From Nostoc parmelioides FACHB-3921 (GTDB taxonomy: Bacteria; Cyanobacteriota; Cyanobacteriia; Cyanobacteriales; Nostocaceae): 64,000 nucleotides of DNA. Shown piece after piece: positions 6,748 through 16,014 of the stretch (positions are counted from its first letter, which is position 1; every line of letters begins with the position of its first letter). A program made the position numbers and the translations under genes. The DNA lies in contig NZ_JACJQL010000006.1 in NCBI RefSeq assembly GCF_014696625.1, positions 1-64,000 on the forward strand, read 5' to 3'. Under the pieces are notes generated by a model, which saw nothing but the letters and a program-made list of their open reading frames with translations, was not told the DNA's origin and ran no database searches.

Positions 6748-7716
6748 TTACCTCCAAAATAGGTTAATTCCGTATTGGTATAATGGGATTCCCACAATAA
6801 TATTGAACGGAAATGTCACGGCCAAAGCGGTAGAAACATACAGACTGGGGTTGGCTTCTGGGACAGTTAACCGCATAGCTGCTGGAACGGCGATGTAAGA
6901 AGCACTAGCGGACAACACAGCAAATAATAGGGAATCGCCCGCCGGCATACCAATGAATTTGGCAATTAGTAAGCCAATGCCTGCATTGAGTATTGGAATT
7001 AGTATGGCAAATAAAATCAGGAAAAATCCTGTTTTTTGCAAGTCTTTAATTCTTCTGGCTGCCACTAATCCCATATCTAAGAGAAAGAAGGTGAGAGCGC
7101 CGTAAAATAGCCCTTGTGTAAAGGGTTCTAAAACTTGCCAACCATGTTCTCCTGTTAAGAAGCCAATGAAGAGGCTACCGACTAACAAAAAGACGGAACT
7201 ATTCAAAAATGCTTCTTGTAAAACCTCTGACCAGGCAAATTCTCGCTTTTCATCAACGGTGAAGAGATTGACCAAGATCAGACCAACAATAATGGCTGGA
7301 GATTCCATCAGGGCAAGGGCTGCGACCATGTAACCATCAAAAGCAATCCCCAACTCACTTAAAAAAGTGCTGGCGGTGATGAAGGTAACAGCACTAATCG
7401 AGCCGTAAGTGGCTGCGATCGCCGCCGCATCGTAAGTATCCAGTTTTAGTTTTAAAATAAAGAACGTGTAAATGGGAACAAAGCAGGCCATTAACATCGC
7501 CGCCAGAAGCGTGAAGACCACTTCCTGAGTCACCCCACTTTTAATTAGTTCTACTCCTCCTTTAAAACCTATGGCGAATAGCAAATAAAGCGATAAGGCT
7601 TTAGGTATAGGCGCAGGAATTTCCAGATCCGACTTGACAAAAACAGCAAGCATTCCCAGAAAGAAAAAGAGTACTGGCGGATTCAGGATGTTTGACATGA
7701 TCAAGCTGACATCCAT
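6748..7716 (-). CDS. sbtA: Sodium-dependent bicarbonate transporter SbtA
   Basis: SbtA brings bicarbonate into the cell with Na+ as part of the carbon-concentrating mechanism. The 322-residue protein is almost wholly hydrophobic with about ten membrane segments in two inverted halves; LLFAIGFKGGVEL and PAAMRLTVPEANPSLY are typical family blocks. It lies four bases upstream of sbtB, so the transporter and its regulator are translated together. A second ATG at 7698 is possible. It is divergent from ispH. Confidence 0.95.
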   Translation of the reverse strand: MDVSLIMSNILNPPVLFFFLGMLAVFVKSDLEIPAPIPKALSLYLLFAIGFKGGVELIKSGVTQEVVFTLLAAMLMACFVPIYTFFILKLKLDTYDAAAIAATYGSISAVTFITASTFLSELGIAFDGYMVAALALMESPAIIVGLILVNLFTVDEKREFAWSEVLQEAFLNSSVFLLVGSLFIGFLTGEHGWQVLEPFTQGLFYGALTFFLLDMGLVAARRIKDLQKTGFFLILFAILIPILNAGIGLLIAKFIGMPAGDSLLFAVLSASASYIAVPAAMRLTVPEANPSLYVSTALAVTFPFNIIVGIPLYQYGINLFWR

Positions 7717-7967
7717 TTTCCCCCCTCCACATACTGATGAAGTCGGTAATTCAAGAAATTTTTCATCTTTGAAATTTTCATGTTTGACTCATGATGTAGC
7801 GTGTATCGTCACCTGATGTCAATTAGGTGTCACATATCTCAGGAGTTGAGTTCCTTCTTCCTGCCTTCTTTTATAATTTTTTATGGTTAACCTCAGGATC
7901 TGGTCAACTAAAAGGCCTCTTGGCGCGAGAGAATCAGAAAGAGAAGATATTAAAAAATACAACAACA

Positions 7968-9176
7968 ATGGATACAAAAACTTTTAAGCGTACACTACAA
8001 CATTCTGAAAATTACAACCGTAAGGGTTTCGGTCATCAGGCGGAAGTAGCTACCCAATTGCAGTCTGAGTATCAGAGTAGCTTAATTCAAGAAATACGCG
8101 ATCGCAATTACACTCTGCAAAGAGGCGATGTTACTATCCGGCTAGCCCAAGCTTTTGGTTTTTGCTGGGGTGTGGAACGTGCTGTAGCTATGGCTTACGA
8201 AACTCGCAAGCATTTCCCCACAGAACGTATTTGGATTACCAATGAAATTATTCACAATCCCTCTGTAAATCAACGAATGCAGGAGATGCAGGTAGGATTT
8301 ATCCCTGTTGAGGCTGGTAACAAAGACTTTTCTGTTGTAGGCAATAATGATGTGGTCATCCTCCCTGCTTTTGGCGCTAGTGTTCAAGAGATGCAGCTAC
8401 TCAGTGAGAAAGGTTGCAAAATTGTTGATACTACTTGCCCTTGGGTGTCAAAAGTTTGGAATACGGTAGAAAAGCACAAAAAAGGCGACCACACCTCAAT
8501 TATTCACGGCAAATACAAGCACGAAGAGACTATTGCTACTAGTTCTTTTGCTGGCAAATATTTAATCGTCTTAAATTTAAAAGAAGCTCAATATGTCGCT
8601 GACTACATTCTTCATGGTGGCAATCGAGAAGAATTTTTACAAAAATTTGCCAAAGCTTGTTCCGCAGGCTTTGATCCTGATAAAGATTTAGAACGAGTCG
8701 GTATTGCTAACCAAACAACCATGCTCAAAGGCGAAACTGAGCAAATTGGTAAACTGTTTGAGCATACCATGTTACAAAAGTATGGGCCTGTTGAATTAAA
8801 TCAACATTTTCAAAGTTTTAATACCATCTGTGACGCTACCCAAGAACGTCAAGATGCAATGCTGGAATTAGTACAAGAAAATTTAGATTTAATGATTGTC
8901 ATTGGCGGTTTTAATTCATCTAATACCACCCAATTGCAACAAATATCTCAAGAACGTGGACTGCCTTCTTATCACATCGATGTGGTGGAGCGAATTAAAT
9001 CGGTAAATTCCATTGAACATCGGCAATTAAACGGAGAATTAGTAACAACAGAAAACTGGTTACCCGCAGGAAAAATTGTTGTGGGTGTTACTTCGGGAGC
9101 TTCTACACCAGATAAAGTAGTGGAAGATGTGATTGAGAAAATTTTTGCGTTGAAAGCAACAACAGCAGTAGTTTAG
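7968..9176 (+). CDS. ispH: 4-hydroxy-3-methylbut-2-enyl diphosphate reductase IspH
   Basis: IspH makes IPP and DMAPP from HMBPP in the last step of the MEP isoprenoid pathway, using an Fe-S cluster. The three cluster cysteines are in [19 protein letters not shown] and [10 protein letters not shown]. The start at 7968 (MDTKTFKR) gives 402 residues, the normal size for cyanobacterial IspH; an open frame to 7827 has no family-like sequence. A hairpin with a T-rich tail follows at 9239. Confidence 0.95.
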   Translation: MDTKTFKRTLQHSENYNRKGFGHQAEVATQLQSEYQSSLIQEIRDRNYTLQRGDVTIRLAQAFGFCWGVERAVAMAYETRKHFPTERIWITNEIIHNPSVNQRMQEMQVGFIPVEAGNKDFSVVGNNDVVILPAFGASVQEMQLLSEKGCKIVDTTCPWVSKVWNTVEKHKKGDHTSIIHGKYKHEETIATSSFAGKYLIVLNLKEAQYVADYILHGGNREEFLQKFAKACSAGFDPDKDLERVGIANQTTMLKGETEQIGKLFEHTMLQKYGPVELNQHFQSFNTICDATQERQDAMLELVQENLDLMIVIGGFNSSNTTQLQQISQERGLPSYHIDVVERIKSVNSIEHRQLNGELVTTENWLPAGKIVVGVTSGASTPDKVVEDVIEKIFALKATTAVV

Positions 9177-9238
9177 ACCTTAATAAGGTATGGCTTACAT
9201 ACCCAGGTTGTCTGTTGAGACTGGGTGTAAGGGTACGG

Positions 9239-9270
9239 GGGTGTAAAGGTTTTCAACATTTACACCCTTC
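9239..9270 (+). terminator. Probable terminator of ispH
   Basis: GGGTGTAAA (9239-9247) and TTTACACCC (9259-9267) form a 9-bp stem with an 11-base loop, followed by TTCTTT. It lies 60 bases after the ispH stop. Confidence 0.6.
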
Positions 9271-9423
9271 TTTGAACCCTTGCATTTTGCCTGCCTACAA
9301 AAAATATCGCTAAGACAAAATATTCAGATAACAACTCACACCACTGCACAATAAAGTTGAGAGTTGCACTTTACCGCATATCTATACTTTGATATTTATT
9401 GCTTATTCTACTGTTATTTCTGA

Positions 9424-9533
9424 TATAACCTTAGCCAGATAGATTAAGACATCAAGTTAAGACAAAATCCTGACAATAAAAGGCTTTCGATTCTGTCAAC
9501 AGACAACCGTCAACCGTCAACAGCTATATATAC
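9424..9533 (+). repeat. Dispersed ~90-bp repeat, copy A
   Basis: The copy shares AGCCAGATAGATTA, ATCAAG..AAGA..AAA.CCTGAC and a GTCAACCGTCAACAGCTATA end with copies at 33177-33266 (opposite strand) and 54110-54183. No open frame is conserved, so it is a non-coding repeat. Only the distal part recurs at 10270-10310. Confidence 0.7.
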
Positions 9534-9558
9534 AATTTATTCTAAAAATATTAACTCG

Positions 9559-10014
9559 ATGAATTATTGGTTAATGAAATCAGAGCCAGACGTTTATGGC
9601 ATTACTCATCTACAAAAAGATAATCAGACTATTTGGGATGGTGTACGTAATTATCAAGCTCGCAATTTTATGCGACAAATGCAACCAGGAGACTTAGTTT
9701 TTTTCTATCATTCTAATACGAATCCTCCTGGTATTGTTGGGTTAATGCGTGTGGTAAAAACAGATATTGCCGACCCTACTCAGTTTGACTCCAGCAGTGA
9801 ATACTACGACCCAAAATCAACTCCAGAAACACCACGTTGGCAAACAGTATTAGTAGAATTTGTAGAAAAATTTTCTGATTCCATCTCATTAACAATTCTA
9901 AAAGAGAAGTTTAGTTCAGAGGAGTTAATGGTTGTAAAACAAGGAAATAGATTATCGGTTATGCCTGTTTCCGACTCAGTATCACAGAAGATTTTAGCAA
10001 TGAAAAATACCTAA
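9559..10014 (+). CDS. EVE domain-containing protein
   Basis: The 151-residue protein begins MNYWLMKSEP and has WDGVRNYQARNFMR and GDLVFFYHS, the signature of EVE domains (PUA-like fold, thymocyte nuclear protein 1 family). These domains are thought to bind modified bases in DNA or RNA. The whole protein is one domain. No restriction or modification gene is adjacent, so a housekeeping nucleic-acid role is more likely than phage defence. Confidence 0.85.
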   Translation: MNYWLMKSEPDVYGITHLQKDNQTIWDGVRNYQARNFMRQMQPGDLVFFYHSNTNPPGIVGLMRVVKTDIADPTQFDSSSEYYDPKSTPETPRWQTVLVEFVEKFSDSISLTILKEKFSSEELMVVKQGNRLSVMPVSDSVSQKILAMKNT

Positions 10015-10622
10015 ATTACTAGTGACTACTGATATTAACGAACTATGGTTATAGGACTCATATTTGATTTTTGAATAAAACTCAGTACACATTTATTGCT
10101 TTCTTCCCAATCCCCAGTCCCCCCTTCGGGGTTCGTCAGTCGCTTATGGGGGAAACCCCCTACGTACCCGTCGCTGACTCACCAGTCCCCAGTCCCTTAC
10201 TTCTACGAGTGATTCAGAAATCAAATCGGATTGCTATATTATCAAGTACATATACTTAATTTTTACTAAATCTGTCAACAATCAACAGTCAACCGTCAAC
10301 AGCTATATCATTCTTGCATGGTAAATCATGCCTTATTTCGATGGCGGATTAACTCTAAGCTTTGCTATGCCTAAAAAATATCTGGTGTGAATACATAATA
10401 TGCTTTATTTCTGAGTTGATCAACTATTAAGAAACTAAAAACATATGTATTTACACATAATATTGTATCTGCGATCGCTCTTTAGAACTACTGTTTACTT
10501 TTTAGCAAGATATTGGAAAATAAAGATTAGAAACGGTTCATCAAACTATTAACCAGGGAATTGCCATCTACCTTATTTCCTCTCCTTATTTAATGCTGAA
10601 TTCCTTCAGGAGAATAGATTAG
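10015..10622. other. Spacer with hairpin repeats before the protease gene
   Basis: A GGGGGAAACCCCC hairpin (10148-10160) sits inside a longer CCCCAGTCCCC-type repeat stretch (10110-10200). A partial copy of the ~90-bp repeat family (CAACAGTCAACCGTCAACAGC-like) is at 10270-10313. A HIP1 octamer lies near 10471. The last ~200 bases are AT-rich and should hold the protease promoter; AGGAGA at 10609-10614 is its ribosome binding site. Confidence 0.55.
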
Positions 10623-11705
10623 ATGGCTAGAAATAAAAATAAATCATCTAGGTTGAAATGTAATCATACAGTTAATACTAGATGTCCTATTTGTTGTGTC
10701 ATTCCACCACATATATTAGAAAACGTTGCCCTGAATGGCACACCACTACAAAGAAATTGGGCTTTTCAAACATTAAATGTTTCAGCCCAATTGCGTGGAC
10801 GAAGAAACATCATTGGTAACGTCTTTTTCTCTCCTTCTCCTGGTGAAAAACGTCGTACTATTTACGATGCTCAAAACAGTGAACAATTACCAGGAAAAAT
10901 AGTACGTGTTGAAGGTGATCCCCCTAGCAGCGATGTGGCAGTAAATGAAGCTTATGATGGAGCTGGAGCTACTTATGACCTGTTCTACGAAATATTTGAA
11001 CGTAATTCTATTGACGATAAAGGACTACGTCTAGATTCTACAATCCATTTTGGTGTTAAATATGAAAACGCTTTTTGGAATGGCGATCAGATGGTTTATG
11101 GCGATGGTGATGGTGAATTATTTGATCGCTTTACCAAGTCAATTGATGTTATTGCCCATGAACTAACTCATGGTATAACTCAATACGAGGCGGGACTGAT
11201 ATATTACGGCGAGCCAGGGGCTTTGAATGAATCTTTTTCTGACGTTTTTGGTGCTTTGGTCAAACAAAGGGTAAAAAATCAGAAAGCTGAAGAAGCTGAT
11301 TGGCTGATTGGTGATGCTTTATTAATGCCCAAAGTCAAAGGTGTTGGTGTTCGTTCCATGAAAGAGCCGGGAACAGCCTATAATGACCCCGTTCTAGGTC
11401 AAGACCCCCAACCAGGTCATGTCAAAGACCAATATACAGGCTGGGCGGATAATGGCGGGGTACATATCAATTCAGGGATTCCCAATCGTGCTTTTTATCT
11501 AGCAGCAGTAGAGATTGGTGGCTATGCTTGGGAAAAAGCCGGTAAAATCTGGTATGTTGCCTTGCGCGATCGCCTGCGTGCTAAAGCTGATTTTACAAAG
11601 GCTGCTGATGTTACGATCCAAGTTGCTAGCGAACTCTATGGCGACGGTAGTCTAGAACATAAAGCTGTACAGAATGCTTGGAAACAGGTGGGGGTTTTGA
11701 GTTAA
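10623..11705 (+). CDS. Thermolysin-like (M4) metalloprotease, protealysin type
   Basis: The zinc site HELTH (residues 179-183) with Glu203 in NESFSD and the downstream catalytic His in GGVHINSGIPN define family M4. The protein of 360 residues lacks a signal peptide and has a short N-terminal propeptide with the motif CCVIPPHIL (residues 24-32), the mark of protealysin-like enzymes, which can act inside cells. Two cysteine pairs (C13, C21, C24, C25) precede it. The next gene encodes a likely inhibitor of this enzyme. AGGAGA lies eight bases before the ATG. Confidence 0.92.
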   Translation: MARNKNKSSRLKCNHTVNTRCPICCVIPPHILENVALNGTPLQRNWAFQTLNVSAQLRGRRNIIGNVFFSPSPGEKRRTIYDAQNSEQLPGKIVRVEGDPPSSDVAVNEAYDGAGATYDLFYEIFERNSIDDKGLRLDSTIHFGVKYENAFWNGDQMVYGDGDGELFDRFTKSIDVIAHELTHGITQYEAGLIYYGEPGALNESFSDVFGALVKQRVKNQKAEEADWLIGDALLMPKVKGVGVRSMKEPGTAYNDPVLGQDPQPGHVKDQYTGWADNGGVHINSGIPNRAFYLAAVEIGGYAWEKAGKIWYVALRDRLRAKADFTKAADVTIQVASELYGDGSLEHKAVQNAWKQVGVLS

Positions 11706-11906
11706 TTCGTAATAACTTGTAACGAAACTAACGCCAAGGTAATTCGTAATTCAGCGTCTCAATTATGAATTATGAATGTTCATCGATGGAGGGATAAGAA
11801 TAAGAACTCTTTTCCTGCTCCCCATATTTGCCCAGTAATTATGCCGGAGTGAATGACTCATTTTTGTTAAACTGGAAGGTGAAATATCATCTTCCGGTCT
11901 GATTAA

Positions 11907-12233
11907 ATGCGGGTATTATTGGAACGCACAGGCGGCTTTGCCGGGATTAGTAAAAAAATTAATATCGATACAAGTCAATTACCCCAGCAGCAGGCCGAGG
12001 AACTGTCCCGACTGGTAACAGCAGCAAATTTATTTCACATACCTACACTTCCAAGTGATGGCGTTCCACCCACCGTCAACTACGGGCTAAACCCCACCGG
12101 AGGCGATCGCTTTCAGTATCAGATAACTTTAGAAGATAATGGTAAAACGCACACTATAATTGTTAACGAAGCAGCATTACCTCATAGCTTAAAAATGCTG
12201 ATTGAATGGCTAAATCAAGCAGCTTCTTTATAA
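11907..12233 (+). CDS. Emfourin-type M4 protease inhibitor (probable)
   Basis: This small 108-residue protein begins MRVLLERTGGFAGI and ends in a helix rich in Leu and Trp. Size, the early GGFAG motif, lack of a signal peptide, and position 201 bases behind an M4 protease all fit emfourin, the protein inhibitor first found beside protealysin in Serratia. The assignment rests on context and my recollection of the family, not on an alignment. If right, the pair works as a protease with its own cytoplasmic inhibitor. It overlaps the convergent BtuF-like gene by six bases. Confidence 0.7.
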   Translation: MRVLLERTGGFAGISKKINIDTSQLPQQQAEELSRLVTAANLFHIPTLPSDGVPPTVNYGLNPTGGDRFQYQITLEDNGKTHTIIVNEAALPHSLKMLIEWLNQAASL

Positions 12234-13154
12234 AGGTTCCCAAGCAGTACCCTTGTAACCATAATCAAAAATTTCTGGGTGTAAAATCTCGGACAATATC
12301 TCTAGAGAATCTACCAGTCGGGGGCCTGGACGGTTGAAGTAGGAATTACCATCTGTGATGTAAACTCTACCAGTTTGGCTGGCGTGGAGTTTTTTCCATT
12401 CTGGCTTTTGAGTGAATAATAGGGCTTCTTGACGAGTTCGTTGTAGGTTAAAGCCACAAGGCATGAAAATTATAATATCTGGATTACTAACTAATAGATT
12501 GTCCCATTCCAAATGCGGGGCAGGCTGACCTACAAGGGAAAATAGTGTTTGTCCCCCGGCTAAGTTGACTAATTCAGGAATCCAATTCGCTGCGGCCATA
12601 AGTGGGTCTGTCCACTCGATACAAGCCACTGTGGGTACTTCTTCTAAAGAAAGCCCCTGAATTTTTTGTTGGCAAATTTTGACACGGGCTTCTAAATTAT
12701 CTAATATTTTTACTGAGTCTACACCAAAGATACGAGCCACGCGCTCAATATCCCGCCATACATCCTCAAGCAGATTAGGTTGTAATGAAATGATTTGGGG
12801 AGAACTTTGGGTAAGTTCTTTAACTGCTTTTTCTACATCTTTAAGGCTAACGGCACAGACATCACACTGGTCTTGGGTCAAAATATGGGTAGGTTGTAAT
12901 TGCTCCAAAACCTCTAATTTCACCTGATAAATACTCAGCGCAGATTGCAGTAAATTATTTACTTCATGATGAATCTCGCTGCTTGTAGCATGACTATTCA
13001 ACCGTGCTTGCGTACAAATTGGACGATTTTGGATTTCTGGGGGATAATCACATTCATGCGATCGCCCAACAATAGCATCACTCAACCCCAAGTTTGCTAA
13101 AATCTCTGTTGCACTAGGAATCAGAGATACAATTCTCGCACTACTATTTTCCAT
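12228..13154 (-). CDS. BtuF-like cobalamin/iron-chelate binding protein
   Basis: The 308-residue protein has the class III periplasmic-binding fold: IVSLIPSATEIL at the start, VGRSHECDYPPE, and the second lobe with VACIEWTDPLMAAANWIPEL. Relatives bind vitamin B12 or siderophores for ABC import. No signal peptide or lipobox is visible and no permease or ATPase gene is close, so this version may stay in the cytoplasm; members without signal peptides are common in cyanobacteria. The ligand is uncertain. Confidence 0.8.
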   Translation of the reverse strand: MENSSARIVSLIPSATEILANLGLSDAIVGRSHECDYPPEIQNRPICTQARLNSHATSSEIHHEVNNLLQSALSIYQVKLEVLEQLQPTHILTQDQCDVCAVSLKDVEKAVKELTQSSPQIISLQPNLLEDVWRDIERVARIFGVDSVKILDNLEARVKICQQKIQGLSLEEVPTVACIEWTDPLMAAANWIPELVNLAGGQTLFSLVGQPAPHLEWDNLLVSNPDIIIFMPCGFNLQRTRQEALLFTQKPEWKKLHASQTGRVYITDGNSYFNRPGPRLVDSLEILSEILHPEIFDYGYKGTAWEPL

Positions 13155-13598
13155 TAGACACCTCTACAACAGCATCTGTGTTCTTAATTCAATTGTTACA
13201 GACTTCTACTTCTGGGGTATCTTTCTTCAGGGTAGATTCTGTGGCAAAAATCAAAATAATAAAATCGCAAACATCACGCACTTTGTTGGAATTGCCATAG
13301 CTACCTCAGTAATAAATTTACTTATGTTAAATTTATTATGATCAAGTTATAAAAACTTTAAATTTTTTGCTTCCGTATGATCGCTTACTCCCATTGTGGC
13401 GATTATAGTTATGAATGATGAAATTGCGGAACAGATGATGCAAAATTTTGTTCAATTTTTCATCTGAGAAATTATCAACTTTAAGGAAAAAAAACTTTCC
13501 AGATATGTAAAACCTTATCTCGTAATTGTATCTACAAAAACAGTTCTATTTTATTTCAAGAACTGCAAGGCAAAGTGATTTCTTTCCAGGAAAAACAC
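13155..13598. other. Spacer upstream of the histidine kinase
   Basis: The 444 bases between the divergent btuF-like and kinase genes are AT-rich with no gene, tRNA or clear hairpin. It should contain both promoters. An in-frame GTG at 13575 would extend the kinase by eight residues. Confidence 0.5.
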
Positions 13599-15320
13599 AT
13601 GCAGGTGGTAGTGGTTAAAGATATTACAGCAAGCCAGGCAAATCAAGAGGGTATGCGAATCACAGAAAGCGTGCGCCGCAAACAAAATCAGACCCTAGTG
13701 CAATTGGCAAGGAGCAAAACATTCCAGCAAGGGCCTCTCAATGCTGTGTTACAAGAAATCACAGAAGCTGCTGCTCAGACACTTTTAGTGGCACGAGTTA
13801 GCGTGTGGTTATACAACCAAGATGCTTCAGCCATTGAGTGTATTGATTTATATGATGTCAGCCAGCAAATTCATAGTTCTGGCCAGTCTCTATTAAAGGA
13901 GAGTTATCCAGTTTACTTCCAAACATTGGAAGAAGAGCGCAGCATTGCCGTATATGATGCCATTAACGATAAAAGAACTCAGGAGTTATCCGCAACTTAT
14001 CTATCTGTCGCTGGAGTTGTTTCTTTGCTTGATGCTCCCATTTGGGTAGGTGGTCGTTTAGTCGGAGTAGTGTTTCATGAACACTGTGGTGAATTACGCC
14101 AATGGACTGTAGATGAAGAAAATTTTGCAGGCTCAATCGCTGATTTTGTCTCTTTAGCAATGGAGACAAGAGAGCGTAATATTGCTCAGGAAGCACTACG
14201 AAAGAGCGAAGCACAATTCCGAGCAATTTTTGAACTTTCATCTATTGGTATTGGACTTGTTGATATGAAAGCTCAGATAGTGGATGCGAATCCTGCTTTG
14301 TGCCAAATGTTGGGATATCAACGAGAAGAATTATGTGGTAAACGTTTTACAGATTATATTTCCCAGCAAAGGGGAGATGTAGAACGTTACAAGCAACTTA
14401 TGACCGAAATTTGTATAGATGCTCAACAAAACCACGAAAAGCCACACCTAGACATCGAAAGAGCTTTTTTGCATCGAGATGGTAGGTTAGTGTGGACTAG
14501 GTTGTCTGTTTCTGTAATTCCAGGTTCTTCTGGCGAACCAGAATATTTTTTGGCAATTATTGATGATATTACTGAGCGGAAACAAACAGAAATGAAACTG
14601 CGTGCTTCCCAAGCAGCAGCCGAAGCTGGTAGCCGTGCCAAAAGTGAATTTTTAGCGACGATGAGTCATGAACTACGGACACCGCTCAACGCAATTATGG
14701 GATTGTCACAGTTACTACAACAAGAAATAGTCGGCTCTCTCAATGAAAAACAACAAGAATATATAAGTTGTATTTACAGTAGTGGCGAACACCTGCTGGC
14801 ATTGATTAATGATATTTTAGACTTATCAAAAGTGGAAGCAGGTAAAGAGGAGTTATTCCTAATTCCTCTACTAGTCATAGATGTGTGTAATGATGTTTTA
14901 TTAACAGTACGCGATCGCGCGATCGCCAAGGGCTTAAAACTTACTCAAGAAATTGATCCAGAGGCTCATATTTGCATAGCCGATGACCGCCGGATTAAGC
15001 AAATGCTCCTTAATCTACTCACGAATGCAATTAAATTTACTTCAGTAGGTGAAGTATCTTTAGTAGTCAAAAAAGTTCCTGAAGGGATTAATTTTATAAT
15101 CTCGGATACAGGAATTGGCATTGATTCAAGTCATTTTCAATTATTGTTTGAACCGTTTAAACAATTAGATAGTCGCTTAAATCGTCAGTATGAAGGCACT
15201 GGTTTAGGTTTAGCTTTGACGCGGAAATTAGCACGGTTGCATGGTGGTGATGTGACGGTAAAATCTACTGTGGGTGTGGGGAGTGAATTTACTTTATTTC
15301 TGCCTGATCAAGAAATTTGA
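13599..15320 (+). CDS. Sensor histidine kinase (GAF-PAS-HisKA-HATPase)
   Basis: The soluble kinase of 573 residues has a GAF domain (about residues 35-195), a PAS domain (about 205-330, with EEL.GKRFTDYI and DITERKQ), a HisKA dimerisation domain with the phospho-His in MSHELRTPLNAIMG, and an ATPase domain with NLLTNAIKFT, DTGIGID and GTGLGLALT. No membrane segment, so it senses a cytoplasmic signal. The GAF domain lacks an obvious bilin Cys motif. The start chosen is the ATG with AGGA six bases upstream; GTG at 13575 is the alternative. No response regulator is adjacent. Confidence 0.88.
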   Translation: MQVVVVKDITASQANQEGMRITESVRRKQNQTLVQLARSKTFQQGPLNAVLQEITEAAAQTLLVARVSVWLYNQDASAIECIDLYDVSQQIHSSGQSLLKESYPVYFQTLEEERSIAVYDAINDKRTQELSATYLSVAGVVSLLDAPIWVGGRLVGVVFHEHCGELRQWTVDEENFAGSIADFVSLAMETRERNIAQEALRKSEAQFRAIFELSSIGIGLVDMKAQIVDANPALCQMLGYQREELCGKRFTDYISQQRGDVERYKQLMTEICIDAQQNHEKPHLDIERAFLHRDGRLVWTRLSVSVIPGSSGEPEYFLAIIDDITERKQTEMKLRASQAAAEAGSRAKSEFLATMSHELRTPLNAIMGLSQLLQQEIVGSLNEKQQEYISCIYSSGEHLLALINDILDLSKVEAGKEELFLIPLLVIDVCNDVLLTVRDRAIAKGLKLTQEIDPEAHICIADDRRIKQMLLNLLTNAIKFTSVGEVSLVVKKVPEGINFIISDTGIGIDSSHFQLLFEPFKQLDSRLNRQYEGTGLGLALTRKLARLHGGDVTVKSTVGVGSEFTLFLPDQEI

Positions 15321-15518
15321 TGGGGAATAGTTCAATGTGCAGATGGAATTGATAGTGCGATAAGATGTTACGAATTTAAATTGTATATTTCGCACTCAGG
15401 TTGTCAAAAGTCCAAAGTCCACAGTCCAAGCTAGCCTTTAACTCTGGACTCTTGACTATGGACAGCCCTGACGCAAGAGTATTTGATTTAGGTGCATATC
15501 ACCTTAATCAGTTTCCTA

Positions 15519-15956
15519 TTAGGATAAGCTCATTCTCATTTCTATATGAGGAATGCCAGCTTCTTCAAATATTTCTCCAACCTCAATAAAATTTAATTTT
15601 TGATACAAAGATTTTATATATACTTGGGCATAAACTACAACTTCATGCACATTTTGATGAGAGATAAATTCTAATGCTTCCTCCATAATTTTCTGACCGA
15701 TTCCCTGCCTCCTAGCTATAGATAAAACAGCTAATCTTTCTATTTTGATAGTATTGGCATCTAAATATCTGAGTCTGGCAGTACCTACAGCTTGGTCATC
15801 TAAGTAAGCAATTAAATGCTCACAAATATCGTCTTTACCATCAAACTCTAAAGCAGTATCTACTCCTTGTTCTTCCTGAAACACGATTTTCCTAATTGTT
15901 GCAACTACCGGAAATTCTTCAGGCAATTTCGCAACTCTAATTATGATATCTGACAT
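15519..15956 (-). CDS. GNAT acetyltransferase, ElaA-like
   Basis: The 145-residue protein has the GNAT core with FQEEQGVD near residue 30, RLAVLSIARRQGIGQKIME as acetyl-CoA loop, and YAQVYIKSLYQKLNF near the C-terminus, close to ElaA-type enzymes. The frame is open to 16001, but the start at 15956 (MSDIIIRVAK) is where the fold begins and the upstream part is low-complexity. It lies behind the putA gene on the same strand. The substrate is unknown. Confidence 0.8.
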   Translation of the reverse strand: MSDIIIRVAKLPEEFPVVATIRKIVFQEEQGVDTALEFDGKDDICEHLIAYLDDQAVGTARLRYLDANTIKIERLAVLSIARRQGIGQKIMEEALEFISHQNVHEVVVYAQVYIKSLYQKLNFIEVGEIFEEAGIPHIEMRMSLS

Positions 15957-16014
15957 CACAAATTTATTTATAAATAAACACAGGTAGGGCATTTGCCCCA
16001 CCTATTTTTATAGC

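Larger units (their letters stand above)
9177..9558. other. Spacer between ispH and the EVE gene
   Basis: The 382 bases contain the ispH terminator hairpin and, at 9424-9533, a copy of a dispersed ~90-bp repeat family. No gene is seen. Confidence 0.6.

Noticed and set aside
9559..10014. EVE protein as part of an anti-phage restriction system
   Set aside because: No restriction, methylase or helicase partner is adjacent. The single-domain form is common outside defence islands.
10071..10259. 62-codon plus-strand frame between the EVE and protease genes
   Set aside because: It consists of hairpin repeat text (CCCCAGTCCCC, GGGGGAAACCCCC) translated by chance.
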